Assembly (NCBI GenBank): GCA_015178975.1
Contig: WHVD01000032.1
Location: forward strand, 717,884 to 781,883
Direction: 5' to 3'
Origin: Hysterangium stoloniferum
Taxonomy: Eukaryota > Basidiomycota > Agaricomycetes > Hysterangiales > Hysterangiaceae
Length of the DNA: 64,000 nt
Shown: positions 10,513 to 23,097 of the stretch, one piece after another
How positions within the stretch are numbered: the stretch's first letter is position 1
Layout: each line of letters begins with the position of its first letter
Notes under the pieces: generated by a model
Told to the model about the DNA's origin: nothing
The model's database searches: none
Seen by the model: only the letters and a program-made list of their open reading frames with translations
Position numbers and translations under genes: made by a program

Positions 10513-13500
10513 ATGACCACTGGCAAGAACCAAACACCAAGATCTTCAACAACCCCAAGTAGTTCAACACCTTGTCAAAGACCTGCTAGTCTGGAACCAC
10601 CCCATAACATCACCATGAGGAAGTCTTTGTTGACTTTTAAAAGACCAGCCCCTCCTGAGAATTCCCCTGGAGCAGCAGCTGGACCATCAACAGATACTCT
10701 CCCTGATCCACCTGAGGAACATCCATCAACTAGGCAGTTGAGCACCCCTGGAGCTAATGTCAAGCCTACCCATGCACCTGAGCCTGTTCTCGTGTTCCCA
10801 CCAAGGCAGGTCATCCGTAAGCAGTTCCTTGGGGGTCATATGGTTTACGCTGAGCCTATCAATGTGAAGAGGGACACATACTACACCGATTGAATCTCTG
10901 CTGATCAGCTTACTCCTTTTGTGGAGGAGTATGAAACGGATTACCCTTCTTTGCTGGTGACTGTAGCAGTCTGGTTAGGTCATTATCAGGCATTGGCACG
11001 GGACTTATTCATGTGACCAGGAACCCTTGAGGATCTGACCCACTCGATTCCCGAATGGTCGAGTGATGTTACATCCGTTATGGAAGGGAGAAGGATGATT
11101 TTTAGGTGGGAAGTGTTCTCTTTATTCCTCGAAGTGCTTTGTACACACGATGATGCGCTGCAAATCCTTCACATCCTACTCGGTGGGGATCACGTCATGT
11201 CCAAGGTCGACTACCAGTATATGTACATCCAAATGTTGGAGGAAACTCTTAACAGAGTCACACCAAATCTATTGTTCGCGTACTTTACTCTAAGGGGCCG
11301 GTTAAAGTGAAATCAGAGGAGGCTTGATAAAATGGTTTTGGAGGTACTTTACCCTTATAATAATTTGATTCAAGTGCCCGATTCGCCCCTCTCCATGACT
11401 AATTCATTTGTTTGCAACCTAAATGGGTCTTTTGATACTCGTTTCCTCCATTCACTCAATCATCCTGTTGTTTTGCAAGACTTCCCGTTGGATATGAGGA
11501 TGCAAGTTATAGATTGCTTTCAGGAAAAGGGGATTGAAGTCTGTGCTCCCTTCCATCAGCCTCAGCCATGTCAGCCTTTGAATACAATCAAAATTGAGAG
11601 AGGAATCACGATGGAACCCAGCCCTATGCCCTACCAGGGGATTCATCACTCTCGTGTCATGTTCGAAAGAATTTCGGATAATCCCAACTTCAGTGATGAA
11701 CAACCCATGATTAGGAATCGATCGGTCGCCAACAGGGGTTGACCATCTTTCTCTACCACATTCACTGAGGGTATAGCTGGTCAGGTTGCTGGTCGAGGAT
11801 TGCTGAATCCAGACGATCCCCACCATTCCCTGCTGATCTCCTCGAATCCCTTTCTGCCACCAGGAGGACCCCCTAGCAGTTCATCTGGGAGAGGGAATTC
11901 AGGATGTGGGGGGCATCATGGTGGAGTACCTAACTCCCCCTTTCGAACTCTGACACAGTCTCAAGCCAGCGCATTTATTGATGACTTACCTAAGGATAAG
12001 AAGATTGCTCTTAACACCAATGACATCAAAATAAAATGGTCTGACCTTCCCGAATACGATGGAACTCAATCCAAGGCTTTGGACTATATCATGGATATCA
12101 TGAGTCTCTCGGAGATATCAGACTCCATGAGCATGTTGTTAGGAGTTGCTCTGCCAAGACAACTCACCAGCAATGCCAAGGTCTGGTGGAGCACCCTGGA
12201 CCATGAACATCACACTGAATTCAATCAATCTCATGGATTGTTCCTTTGGGGCATCGTAGGGGATTACTTGGAACTCATTGGCATGAATCCTTAGCCTTAG
12301 AATGGGAAGCCATGAAATTTCGACAATCTGGCCACAATCGTGAGACACCCATTCACTACATTCAATGGAGAATTAAACTTTATCGATTCTTGTATGGGTT
12401 CCACCAAAATCAAAAGGACGAAATGTGCAGACTCATCCTAACACTGCCCACAGAATGGCTTTACCTTCTACAAGGACAACCCATCGATGACATCATGAGC
12501 TTGCTAACAATCTACAAGAGGCTCTGATTAATGCTTGGGTCCAAACACATTGAGAGCATTATTGGTTTCAGAAGCCCAGAGTCATGATCACCGAACAGGA
12601 AAAGTCGGATCCCTGGCATGAGGAAGAACACTCTAGAGGAATTGACCCCACTAATTGTGGTCATGTCTTTCTCAGCGAAACTGAAGATAAAACCATACCT
12701 AGGAGATCTAATGTGAAACAGGGTAAGAAACACAGCAAGTTCTTTTTCGAACGAAGCGACAAGAAAAGTGTCGCTAAACCCCTGAAGGAGTGCTGGATTT
12801 GCGGGAGTTTGGAGCATTTTAAGATCGACTGCCCTCATGTGGGTAGGATGTCACATTATGTCTCTATTAACAAATGCTCCGTGCAGAACCCAACCAAGGA
12901 GGTGGAGGATCAGAGGGCTTATGAAACAGTTTATGGATTACGCATACAGGGACAAGTACATAATGTTGATGAGGAATCAATTTTCATTTCTGTCTACCTT
13001 CCTCAATCAGAGGACGACGTTGTTTTAGATGCGAGTTCACCTTCAAATGAGAACGAAGCATCACAAGTCTATGTCTCCATATCAGACTGTGATTTCCTCA
13101 AGAAAGGAGACTGGCTGGATGCTCATCGTCAGAACTGGAAAGGTCTGACTGAGATGGAAGCCTTATTGCAATCTGAACCTCCTACCATTGAGGAAATCGT
13201 CTACGAGGAAGTATTTGCGAACCAATCTAAGGAAATAAGTCAGACCTACATTATAGAAGACCCCTCTGAGTTAGAGGGATCGGAGGAGGAGAACTTCCCC
13301 TTCGACCCAGGACAGTTACCCACCCTAATTCCTTGTGAGGAGTCAGACTCTGAAGTGGACAACTCCATTCCAAATGCTATGCCCAAGGTACCTTATGGTA
13401 GACGCATCAGGAGGGATGTCAAACTGGCCACAAGAAAGGAAAGCAAAAGACCCAGGATCCAATACCCTCGATCCAGTCGGCTTATGAAGGAGGATTTGAC

Positions 13501-13666
13501 CATCATTTACCACAGAAGGGATCGATACTCCAGTATTGGGATCTCGGCATTACACGTCTACAGACGTGTAGGGAACTCAGAAGCCTCTAGTCCTATTAAA
13601 ATCAGGCTGGACACTGGGGCTGACCTCTTCTTAATTTCAGAGGATTTATATAAGGAACTAGAGGAC
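10513..13666 (+). pseudogene. Ty3/gypsy gag-protease remnant
   Basis: The ATG at 10513 opens a Ser/Pro-rich N-terminus, followed by a long gag-like region. Near 12040-12500 it reads like a gypsy capsid (WSDLPEYDGT, then AKVWWSTLDH and ALEWEAMKFR). A CCHC zinc knuckle C-X2-C-X4-H-X4-C (CWICGSLEHFKIDC) sits near 12790, and a retroviral protease site DTGAD near 13610. It is inactivated by in-frame TGA codons at 10891, 11014, 11308 and 11740 and by frameshifts near 12250 and 12535. It is cut off inside the protease by the LTR starting at 13667, so RT and integrase are absent. The protease motif differs from that of the element at 85-3329, so this is another family. Confidence 0.85.
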
Positions 13667-14117
13667 TGTTACAACCAGAAATCCCACCAGACTCTGGGCA
13701 CTAACTTATACACACCCACACCCTATATACACCCATTATCAGTTTACTGGAATTCCCGCCAGACTCTATACGTCAGACTTGTCTACATTTGACTTTGTTA
13801 CGTTGTGTTTCAGTCACTGGAAAACCCACCAGACTCCATCTCTGTCTATGTCTGACCTCATCCCACATGTCAGTCACCGGACCCTGCTCAGAAAACCCGT
13901 CTTCCCTCTAACAGAGCCCCATTCCCATTTTAGTCAAATGACCTGTCACGATTCGGACTCCGCTCCCACTCCATTTCCCATTATGGTTTATGATTTGTCA
14001 CTATTCAGACTCTCCTCTGTTCTGTCCCATTCCTAACACCAATTTGGTGTTTACTATTCCCGTTTTATGTTTTGCTCATTTTGTTTCATCATTACTGGAT
14101 TTGGTATGTCATTAGTG
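13667..14117 (+). mobile_element. Partial LTR, family C
   Basis: It starts TGTTACAACCAG inside the protease region and follows the family C LTR (CCAGACTCTGGGCACTAACT, then GGTGTTTACT and ACTGGATTTGGTATG). It breaks off where the hAT terminal repeat begins near 14118. The downstream half of the LTR is not found on the far side of the hAT element. Confidence 0.7.
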
Positions 14118-16876
14118 TGGGTGGCAGAATTGTTTTTGGAAAATTTCTGCCATTCTGCCGGCAGAACAGCAACTGCCAGGTGGGGCAGAATCGGGCAGAA
14201 AGATTTTAGGGTTAAACAAGAATCCTACATGCTCAGTGATGATTACACAACTGATTACAGCCTCCCTACAGCTAATATGTCCCAGTCATCATCATCTGCT
14301 GTTCCGATGACATCCATATTATCCACAACGAGGGTTGGAACTTCGCCATTATCAACTTTAGCTAGTTCTTCAAAGTCATAAACCTTCCCATTGAGAATCC
14401 CCTCTCCTGGTAGAAACTCCTCACCCCTGTGTTCAGCCTCGATGGTTTTGTCTAGCTCGTCAAAGGCAGTATCAAATTCATCCAGGGAAATGTCTTCTGG
14501 CCCAGCTAAAACATCTTCGTCATCCTCAGCTGTCGAAAAGGGTGGCTTCCACGTAAATGTCTTGTCAAGGTCATTGACAAGGCCTGCGTTGATACCGGAT
14601 TGATCTCAGGTATGCATATGGGCATGGCAACGATGCGTAGTCTTCCCAGCCAGGCGATCTCATTCATATAGGTGTCGGCAATAGTTAGCGTGAAGTTTTC
14701 CAAGAGTCTCGAATGTCGAAACCGAGAGATTACAATGTTTGCAGGTTTGTGTACCACCAAGAGCAGAAAACAGTCATTCAACTTCGCCCGCATGAGGAAC
14801 AATTGATAAGATACGGATTGCAAGCTTCTTCAATGGATGAATGTCTACGTTCACGGCAAGATGTCACCACCAATAAAGACCGTCATTTCCACCACCCGTA
14901 AATGGTGCTTTGCTCTGATAATAGTGCTTGACATCGGCTGCAAGCCGGGTTGCCTGCTCCTTGCTCCATCTCCATTGCTTTGCAAGACCAAGAGCAGTGT
15001 CGACCATAAACTGGAGTGACCGGCCTTTTGCTGCTTCATTGATGGCAAGCTTTCGGCATAGAGGATGAAGAAAAAGGGCAAGTGAATGGATATTCATGTT
15101 CATCGAGTGGAAGCGACGGTTGAACACAGTCCATGCATGCAACAAGAATGCAGCATCATCTCCCTCTTCTGTGGCCACACGAAGCATCGCTTATGCACAA
15201 TGGATAAGTTCCAGCATGCAATCAGCCAGCGTTGCATCTCGGGATTCAACATTCCCAATGGCATCAACGAGAGGCTTGATTACTCTGATTAGCTGGTTCA
15301 AACGGGGCCAGAAATCTCGGTCATGAAGCACAGTCTCCACAACATCAGCCGCAACAGGAGATAAGCCTTTCTCTTTCTTCTGGGCATCAGGCCGAAGACA
15401 GGTATGTGAGAGTGGTGTCCTGGACTACATTTAATTTGACAAGGATAAAGTATTCAATTGATCAACATGCCTGTTCGACTGCACACTCTGGGCTTGGAGT
15501 GAGAGCGCGTAAAATCTTGTCTCACAATTCTTCTTCAAACCTCGGTTGACATGGCATTTTTTGGCCTCTTCCTTCAGCTGACCACCCCAATAATGGGAGC
15601 TATTGAAAAAGGTGACCACACGATTTGCCTGCTTGATGATTTGCTTCATTGAAGGGAAGGCACAGATTTCACCGATGATCGTGTTCATCTGATGCAGAAA
15701 GCATGCAAATGCCTGTAATGAAATGACTTGTGAATTACTAATATCAATACACTGCAAATTTTCTTACGAGAACCCAAAAGTACTTTTCTTGGCACTTGGA
15801 ACGAAAAGCCTGCATGACTGATGGATTATCAGTTGTCACTGCAATGAAGTTCTGACCATCTTCCAGCTGCATTGTCTTCATCGCACCCTGTGCAGCTGCC
15901 ATGATATTGTCAGCTGTTCCCCGAGTGCCAGTCATGTTTGTCAGGCTCAGAACTGAAGGATATTGCCCAACTTCGGCTCCAACACATCCATAGAGACTTC
16001 ATTTGAGAATATCCTCCCATCCATCAATCAGCAGAGTCAGCATTTTCCTGTTCCTCATGTATTCGATCTCCTCTAACTCTACTCTTGCAGCCTCAGCATC
16101 CATTATGGAGTGTGATAAGATGTAGCAGCTGGGAGTCTCGTACAATGGCCGAAGCTCATTAAGGAAATCTCAGAAAAACCAGTTCTCGGCAATGGAAAAT
16201 GCGACATTCGCATGGACCACAAACCTGAGTCATTCAATGAGCTCACAGAAGGGCATTTAGGATGGAACAATGGACCGGAATAGTTTCATATTTGCCCGCT
16301 TTTGTTGCTCTTCCAAGAGTGGGTAATCAACCATCCCTGCCAGTGTTCCGGACCTACGTTTCTTGATGGGGACAAATGTCGCATCACCTGTTGTTACGTG
16401 TAACGTTACAATGGTGAGAACCAAGAGCTTCTCTAAATACAAACTTGTAGATCCAGCAGTCATAATCAATGACTCTGCAGCATTTTTGCCTGCCAAAAAG
16501 GTTAAGGCTTGTTTACGGATATCTGAAGATGCATTGGGGCATTTCTTGGGATCAGCAAGATGCTTGATATGGTTGTTGTCACGGTTCTGAATGTGATCGC
16601 TGTCGGGACCACAATGTTTACACAGCAACCAGTATCACCCAGATTTATCCTTCTTTTTCTCGAGAACAGTAAAGGTGTCAGTGACGATGGTAGGCTGCTT
16701 TCGACCAGACATAGAGGATAGGATTTACAATTTTTTATTCTCAAATTGTCGTACGATCAGGACAATAAGGACACAGCCACATTTTTCTGCCAAATTCTGC
16801 CAGCGCCCCCCTGGCAGTAGCCAGGCTACTGCCGGCAGTTGGCAGAATTCGGCAGAATGGCAGCATTCTGCCAACA
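14118..16876 (-). mobile_element. Decayed hAT-family transposon (BED-like and DUF659-type transposase)
   Basis: On the minus strand, broken frames give an N-terminal BED-like zinc finger (near 16628-16560, CKHCG...HIKHLADPKKC) and then a DUF659-like start of the hAT RNase H fold (LLIDGWED, near 16040). They continue through GTRGTADNI and TTDNPSVMQAF (15790-15920), a CFLHQMN segment (15690-15725) and a C-terminal region towards 14500. Several frameshifts and stops, for example near 16250 and 15990, plus possible introns interrupt it. Ends are rich in TGGCAG/CTGCCA repeats and form imperfect terminal inverted repeats (TGGGTGGCAGAAT and, inverted, TTGTTGGCAGAAT). Flanks CATTAGTG and CATTAACG match at 6 of 8 positions, a weak 8-bp duplication. 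No intact transposase can be read. Confidence 0.65.
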
Positions 16877-17318
16877 ACATTAACGCTGTGACTAACGGTT
16901 CAGTTCAGTTGTCGGTCGAGGGTCAGTACGGTTTGAGTTTCGGTTCAGTGACAATCCAGTCAGAATGGCTTCGGTTTCGGTTCAATAAGAATTAGTCGTG
17001 TAGTTCTTTACTGTTTAGCAGCTAGGGACGGGACCATATGTAACCTACAACAAATAGCATATATACCAAAAGAAATTAGCACGCTAACAAAGGAAAAGAC
17101 CCATTCGTGAGTAACATACCTCAATTGACACGCAGGAGATAATTGACTAAGGTACGAACATTTAGAAATGCGAGTAGTTATATGAGAAAAAACAATGGGA
17201 GCCAAAGACTACGTGGCAGTAAGACATTGTAGAATAAAAGAATAAAAAGAACAAAAGGAACAACTCATGGTCTGCCAATCCGAATGAGATGCGATCGGGA
17301 GTACGTATTAGCCTCTAT
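16877..17318. other. No gene seen
   Basis: Between the hAT end and the first gene of the island there is no supported ORF. About 16885-16990 contains imperfect CGGTTCAGTT/CGGTTTGAGTTTCGG words, possibly another old repeat. Confidence 0.4.
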
Positions 17319-18088
17319 TCACAACACGAAGTCATCAGGTTCGTGGATTTCGGAGCGAATTTCGGCCTCCTCTTCTTCTTCCATCGGACTTTTAATAATT
17401 CCAGAATCCAACCCATCTAACACTTTTGAAAAGGTACGGGGATCTTCGACGGAAAACCCAATGCGGAATATGTCGCCTTTGACCTTAATTATGAAACTTC
17501 TTCCCAGGCCACTGCCTATGCCAATAACGCTGCCCCCACGGCTCCAATCTCTCGCCCATATTATACCCTTCAGGGATAACCCCTGTGGTCTAACGCCAAA
17601 GCGCCGTACGACTTCTTGAGCAGGGCGGGCATATAGTATATTAGGAATGTGGATCTTGTGTGTAGGTTTGGTGTTCAGATAGTGTTTGATGGTTAACGTA
17701 AGTGTTTTGGGATCCACTGATACAAATTGGTCAGTATAACTATCAAGCCGCGGGCGGAGTGGTTGTGTGTCCTCTGCGTTCATAGAGGTCTAATGCAATG
17801 TTGCCATGGGAGATGTCGAACGAAGCACCCTTAAAGGACCACCAAAGCCCAGCATGCGATGCACAGTGCCTCCTGAGATTGGCCGGTGTTCGCTTTAGGA
17901 ATTCGACCCAATCTGTTCTTGTGACACCCATAAATCTGATGATCGCAGAAGGCCGCAGCCAAAACTCTGTGTCGGTATTGGGAATTAGTGCAGGTATAGC
18001 TGTGCACTAGATAGTCGATATCCAGCGCGAGCAATCCTCCCAATTCCTCTAGTACCCAAGAAATCAAGTCTAAGCTGGACAACATCAT
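17319..18088 (-). CDS. Hypothetical protein locus, structure uncertain
   Basis: I do not recognise this product. The downstream piece (17783-17319, 154 codons with an ATG) is a compact sequence. It reads like a small beta-rich PH-like fold (HKIHIPNILYARPAQ, GLGRSFIIKVKGDIFRIGF) and ends in an acidic run EEEEEAE. An upstream piece gives MLSSLDLISWVLEELG from about 18085. After a candidate intron (GTGCACAG...CACAG, near 18000-17960) it continues in another frame (SAIIRFMGVTRTDWVEF) to a stop at 17743. These two pieces overlap by about 40 bp in different frames, so either an exon boundary is missed, a frameshift is present, or there are two genes. Partial function: none assignable. Confidence 0.4.
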
Positions 18089-18189
18089 ATATGCTTAGAC
18101 CGACACACAATCCGAGAAGAATTAATAGTTTTTAAGGATTGGCACTTCACTGTGAATGCGGTGTCTCCTGACAGATCTTCACTGTCCAT

Positions 18190-18498
18190 ATGCTTCCGGA
18201 GGACATCTTCTTAGAGCTCCGATGGCATCAAGCTCGAGATTCTATTCAAGTTCACCAGCTGTTCTACCATTGGTACCATACGTCCCCTAACGCCATCAAT
18301 GTTCTGGTGCCCTACCGCAATATGTTTCCCGAGTCCTTTCGCCTCTGGCTCCACGCGGACATCTGCCATTATTCCAACCCTGCCCCAGAGGGGATCACCT
18401 ACGGTGATAATTTCAACAAAGCCAATACAATGAGATCAATGCTTCCATTCTATGTGACCCCCCGGAAACCGCCTCGAGTCGCTTGCTATGAAAGTTGA
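18190..18498 (+). CDS. Hypothetical small ORF, F-box-like start
   Basis: This is a 102-codon ORF with an ATG. Its N-terminus (LPEDIFLEL) resembles the opening of fungal F-box motifs, but the rest has no further recognisable repeat or domain. It could be a fragment of an F-box gene, an exon, or chance. It sits alone in a gene-poor stretch, and no intron signals tie it to neighbours. Confidence 0.25.
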   Translation: MLPEDIFLELRWHQARDSIQVHQLFYHWYHTSPNAINVLVPYRNMFPESFRLWLHADICHYSNPAPEGITYGDNFNKANTMRSMLPFYVTPRKPPRVACYES

Positions 18499-19891
18499 TG
18501 TGATATACACAATCATGTCACCCAGTAGTATTGATCATATTGATCATATTATTGTGTGAAATCATATTTTCACTACACTATTTGACAGAGAGGGGGACGG
18601 GGATGGACTTAATGGACTTAATGAGCTTAGGTTTGTGGTTACTAATTTACAAGGGGTTACAGGTGTCATTCAGGAGAAAGCCTAGAAATGGGACTTTCAT
18701 AGGTCAACACAGCACGTACACATCTACGTGTATTATAAAACCAGTTCCCGGAAACTAGGGAAAACCACCACTCTAGCCAGACATGTGAGAAATGAACTGT
18801 GTTTGGTACCCGTCCTGGCACGAATATCATTGCCATTGGCCGGCGATGTGAATTGCTTCCTATTAGGTCGACAATCATAACGTGCTCTTTAGTGGGCCAT
18901 GAGGAAAGTTTGACTCGCTATTGATTGTATAGGCCCACTGCCAGTGGTACCATCGACCGTTGTTTCCCAGTCAATGATTAGATGATGACTTCAACATAGC
19001 AGGACCAGAGGAAATGCAGGTCGTCGAGCATTTGTCTATATTTGTCGAATTGCGGCCTTTCTACAGATCATCACGAAAATAACAAACTATTATTCAATTA
19101 TAAATATATGAAACAATGTGCGTTTGTGAGTTGCACCGCAGTGGTTTAATTCTCCTACCGCTAAAAGCATCATTTTGGGGGCCGTAGCAAAGAATTAAAG
19201 GAAGTGAGAGTGTACAGGGCCCGGATACGACATGACATAGCAAGCGTAAATCTTCTTTGTAGGTCTTGGGTGAAAAGTCCCCCAGGGGTCAACCAATCCT
19301 GCAAAAAGCGAGAGTATACTACTGATCTTCAAAGTATACAAAAGGGCCTGACTTATACATCTACTATTAGACGACTTTGCATAGTATCGAGTCCAGCATT
19401 TTTTGAGTGTATCGGGTTTGATCCTAGCAAGCTTCTGTTCTACGCGATGTATCGGGAGGCATCGTACAGACGATAGCATTTGTTATTCGCGAGCACTTAC
19501 CCCGACTGCAGGAAGAAGGGATACCCGCAGAAACGAATCTAAATTAATACCTCTTGACAATCTTGATCCACCGCCATCCGCGAGGTGTGGAGTCAAGGCC
19601 CAACGTACCGAGGGTATAACCCCTGCCAAGTGCCGCTTCGCTACCTATTGTAAGATTATCCTACTGTCGGAGAGGTCGACGTAGAGCATGCCAGCCCTGG
19701 CTAGATGAGACTTACCAGATCCTGATAATGTATGTTGATAATGATTAGCAGAAATGCAAGGATCTTTTGCGGTGCCGGCGCCAAGTTCGCGATCCTTTGA
19801 TAATTCGGATGTATATGGGGCGGGACGACACAAACTCCAAGAAACAGAGTACAGCCAATACCAGGTACAGCGATCAAATTCAGTAAGTGAA
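18499..19891. other. Intergenic stretch with no supported gene
   Basis: Short frames on both strands show no domain and no consistent exon pattern. Nothing else is seen. Confidence 0.4.
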
Positions 19892-21513
19892 CTAAGCACA
19901 GAAAATATTTGTCCATTCGACCAATATCTTCAAGCCAGTTTTTTTTAGAGTATGAACGGGTAGAGTTGTAACATTTATACATGTATGTATCCAGGAGTAT
20001 GTTATGTTCGTGGCACGACACAATGTCGGGTTCACTCTTGCCAGGAGTGACCCTGGACGTCGTAGGAAGGTAATTTCCTTGCCCATAGATTACACCTATT
20101 CATGGTCCCGAATACCGACTGCCCATAGCACGACGGTCATGATAATCCACAACCAAGTTTTGTCCGTTAGTCGCTTCAGTTTCATCAGCCATAATTTGGC
20201 AAGTGTTCGCGCAAGATCACGTTTCCGTCGTCGCCCATTTCTAAGATACGGTATTGACGAACCGGGGTTGGAAACCACAGGATACCCAAAATATGGATTT
20301 AGGGAGGACATAGAGGGTAGGAAATTCGTTAAATTGACATTCAGAGTTGTCGGAATTGGAAGTGGAACATTCGGTGGGGAAGACGGCGGGGAGTCCATCG
20401 ATAAACTTAGTGCATAAGATGATACATTTGCATCTAACGATGCTAGGTGTAGTTGTCCCCCGTACTCTGAAAAGATTTACATATTAATCCAGACATATGC
20501 GACCACTGACACGAGAACGAACCATCAGGCAAATATTGTTTGTCAAAACAAGCGAGGAGTTCGGTATCGATTGGGAAATGGATACGAGCCATCACGTTGG
20601 CAGGAAGTAACCGCCTGTTTATCGCGAGTCTTCAACACGTGTACTGAAAATACTGACATAAGACGACTCACTTAATTATATTGTACACTCCATACGACCA
20701 TGAATGATTCATAACAAAAACTGCTGCGCACATTCCCGGAAATCGAGACGCAACTTCACGAATGAACCATGAAATAAGTTCGACGGCCTGTTATACAAAC
20801 AACATACTTAGCTGACGCCACGTATATATGGATATTCAGCATACCACACTGCGGATCGATGCGTCTTTTGAGTCGACGAACATGACATATTGTAGTGTTG
20901 TTCTGGATTCTTGTTCAAAACATAAACGTTGCCTCATTTCCTCGTGGACTCTAAAAATTTCATTTTTAGTCTCATTAGATGCATCCGTAAGTAAGCCCAG
21001 CTGTAGTAGAATGACTGGGTGTCCGAATATATCACAGACAGGATCGGGAAGACAGCGGATGAATCTCCGATCACAGTCGTGTGTAGCCTGAAAGAGGGGC
21101 GCCAGGTACGATATTCGCCATCGTAGCGTACGTTCTAATACAGTCCGAGTATCATTGAAATTGTATTTGTGCTTCTACAGAGATTGCGTTGATTATGATG
21201 AGCCCGCACACATGATACAGTCATCACACTACCTTGAGCATTCGAAATATTGATCCTGCTCAGGGGCACCTTATTAACAGATTGTCATGCTTACAATTGC
21301 AGGTCATAAGACCTACTTGAGAAAATGTTACATACCTTGATCAGCAATCCATTTCAGCGCTTGTTGCGAAGTTGGTTCGTCGAGATCTAGTTCATCCCTC
21401 AAGTGGGGTAATACTTCATCGCGAAGCAAAGTTTGTAAGGACATAACGGAATTGCAATTATCCTGATACAACTCCATGATTGTGTCATGCTTTTCTTGGA
21501 GGTGGGAGAGCAT
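19892..21513 (-). CDS. CRAL-TRIO (Sec14-like) lipid-binding protein with C-terminal membrane segment
   Basis: Predicted phosphatidylinositol/lipid-transfer family member. The ATG at 21513 opens exon 1 (LLRDEVLPHLRDELDLDEPT), ending at 21336. A small exon (IFRMLK) near 21233-21255 is followed by KHKYNFNDTRTVLERTLRWR, the CRAL-TRIO-N helix pattern. The CRAL-TRIO core follows (GHPVILLQLG, then FPGMCAAVFVMNHSWSYGVY and the ending LPDEYGGQL). After the domain come a Pro/Ser-rich linker and a hydrophobic segment (WLWIIMTVVLWAVG) near 20110-20140. A last exon after an intron reads to a stop at 19892. A tail anchor or two-pass C-terminus is plausible. Introns are short, so ends of the small exons are estimates. 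The start is the first ATG before the N-terminal helix; an upstream exon is not excluded. Confidence 0.75.
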
Positions 21514-21742
21514 AATAACATTAGAACAGTCAAAACCGGCTTCAGTTCATGAAAGACAGGGATAGAAAGCGGAGCCAAATTGAATTCTTGCTGCTCGGTA
21601 TGAGTGCCGAACGCTTCCCACCGGAAATGAAGGTTACAAACCCTATTGACCATGTGGCGCCACGCACACTGCATTGGCATCAAATAATATGGAATTACAT
21701 ATTGTAGTCTAAGATATATGTACTACATCCTATCGACTTTCC

Positions 21743-23097
21743 TTACAAAAAGTATTCCGGAAGCTATGAGACATGCTGATTAGTATCGGCAAAAATAGAA
21801 ATGATAAAACTAAATAGCACCTTTCCGCCAGCGTTTTGCGCAGCTTGATGGCTTGGTCCATCTCTTTCATTTTCTGGTGCAGCCTCAAAGACATTAAAAT
21901 GCATGGATCCCTCCCCTGGACCAACTTCTAAAATGCTAGCCAGGTTACCGCAACGGTAACAGTAGTTCGGTGCTGACCAAACTGTGGACAGGTGGTTGTC
22001 ATATAAAACACTAAATCCTTCCATACACAGTTGATGTGCGCGAAGGATATGTGACATTCGATTGGCCTCAAGGAATTTCCGGACGATGCCTGAGCCAAAC
22101 GTATATCCGGCACCGCTAAAAAGATACGCCTAAGATCCCAGCCAGTAAAGTTCGCTAAAATGCTCACCGAGGTGAAATGGCAAAGTCTTCTTTATCTGGA
22201 TCTGGATCCGACCACACTAGATCCGCCATCGGACCTTCATGTGGTATCTCTAGGACAACAACAGTCAGCCGCCACATGCCCAAACTAAGGTGTAATGGAG
22301 GATGGCTCTACCTCGAAACCGGTCTACAACTTTGATTTGATCTATGGAATGTATGGAGGGTGACAAACCTGCGAGCCAGAGATAAGCGCGCGGATAGATA
22401 TCCAAAACCGAATTAACAAACCTCCATGGACACAAAATATACGGTCGTCGATGACTACCGACAAGGTTAAGAAATCAAACATATCTGTAAAATATGTCCA
22501 CACGTGCGAGGATCCATATTTCCGCACGCACTCGGTATAGAAGCCATATGTCTATTGCACGAGACACATGCATAAGCGCCTCGGCGAGAACGAAATACGC
22601 CACAGAGTAAAGACTGACCTGTGTTACGGCCCTTGACTCGTGATTGCCCCTGATTAATTGTACACGATCGGGATATCGAAGTTTCAAACATGTAAGGAGG
22701 GATATGGTCTCCACGCTGAAAAGACCTCTATCAACATAGTCCCCTGAATGATGGCTCTTAACTGTTCGATCATACTCCTCGAAAGGTACCGGACGCACCG
22801 AGGAAGAGATAATTTGTATGAGGCGCATAGCCACCTATACGAAATATTTCAATGAGATCATAGAACTGTCTTATAAGTTGCAATAGTTAGGGAATGCTTT
22901 CGTATTCAAAAAAGATTATGAATAGCTCACCCATGAATGTCTCCTACGACAGTCACCGGTGCGCTCACATGTACGACATTCGATTCACGCATGAGAACCT
23001 CCTTCGTCTTGGCACATATTTCTCTTAGCAAAGCTTCATGTAAAAGCTGTTTTTGGAGAAGCCGAGCAATGCAAGCATCGAGGTCAAAAGGTGCCAT
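21743..23097 (-). CDS. PPG1: Ser/Thr protein phosphatase, PP2A-like, PPG1 subfamily
   Basis: Metallophosphatase that removes phosphate from Ser/Thr. All signature motifs are present across about eight exons: GDIHG (exon 1, 23097-22931), GDYVDRG and RGNHESR (exon 3, 22743-22619), [17 protein letters not shown] (exon 4), HGGL, the [20 protein letters not shown] region, RAHQLCMEG and [12 protein letters not shown] final mini-exon gives LPEYFL before TAA (21743-21745), the conserved C-terminus that is carboxymethylated on Leu in PP2A enzymes. The N-terminus ([14 protein letters not shown], then [19 protein letters not shown]) and the [14 protein letters not shown] stretch fit the PPG1 branch better than PP2A, PP4 or SIT4; that subfamily call is inference. 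Yeast Ppg1 is associated with the Far/STRIPAK-type complex and glycogen control. The catalytic residues are intact. Confidence 0.9.

Noticed and set aside
14110-16884. Clean 8-bp target duplication for the hAT element
   Set aside because: Only 6 of 8 bases agree (CATTAGTG, CATTAACG), and the interrupted LTR does not resume on the right side, so the original junction has been altered.
20096-20398. Separate small membrane protein gene
   Set aside because: Splicing of the upstream exons runs in frame into it; it is the C-terminal part of the CRAL-TRIO gene, and its internal Met is not a start.
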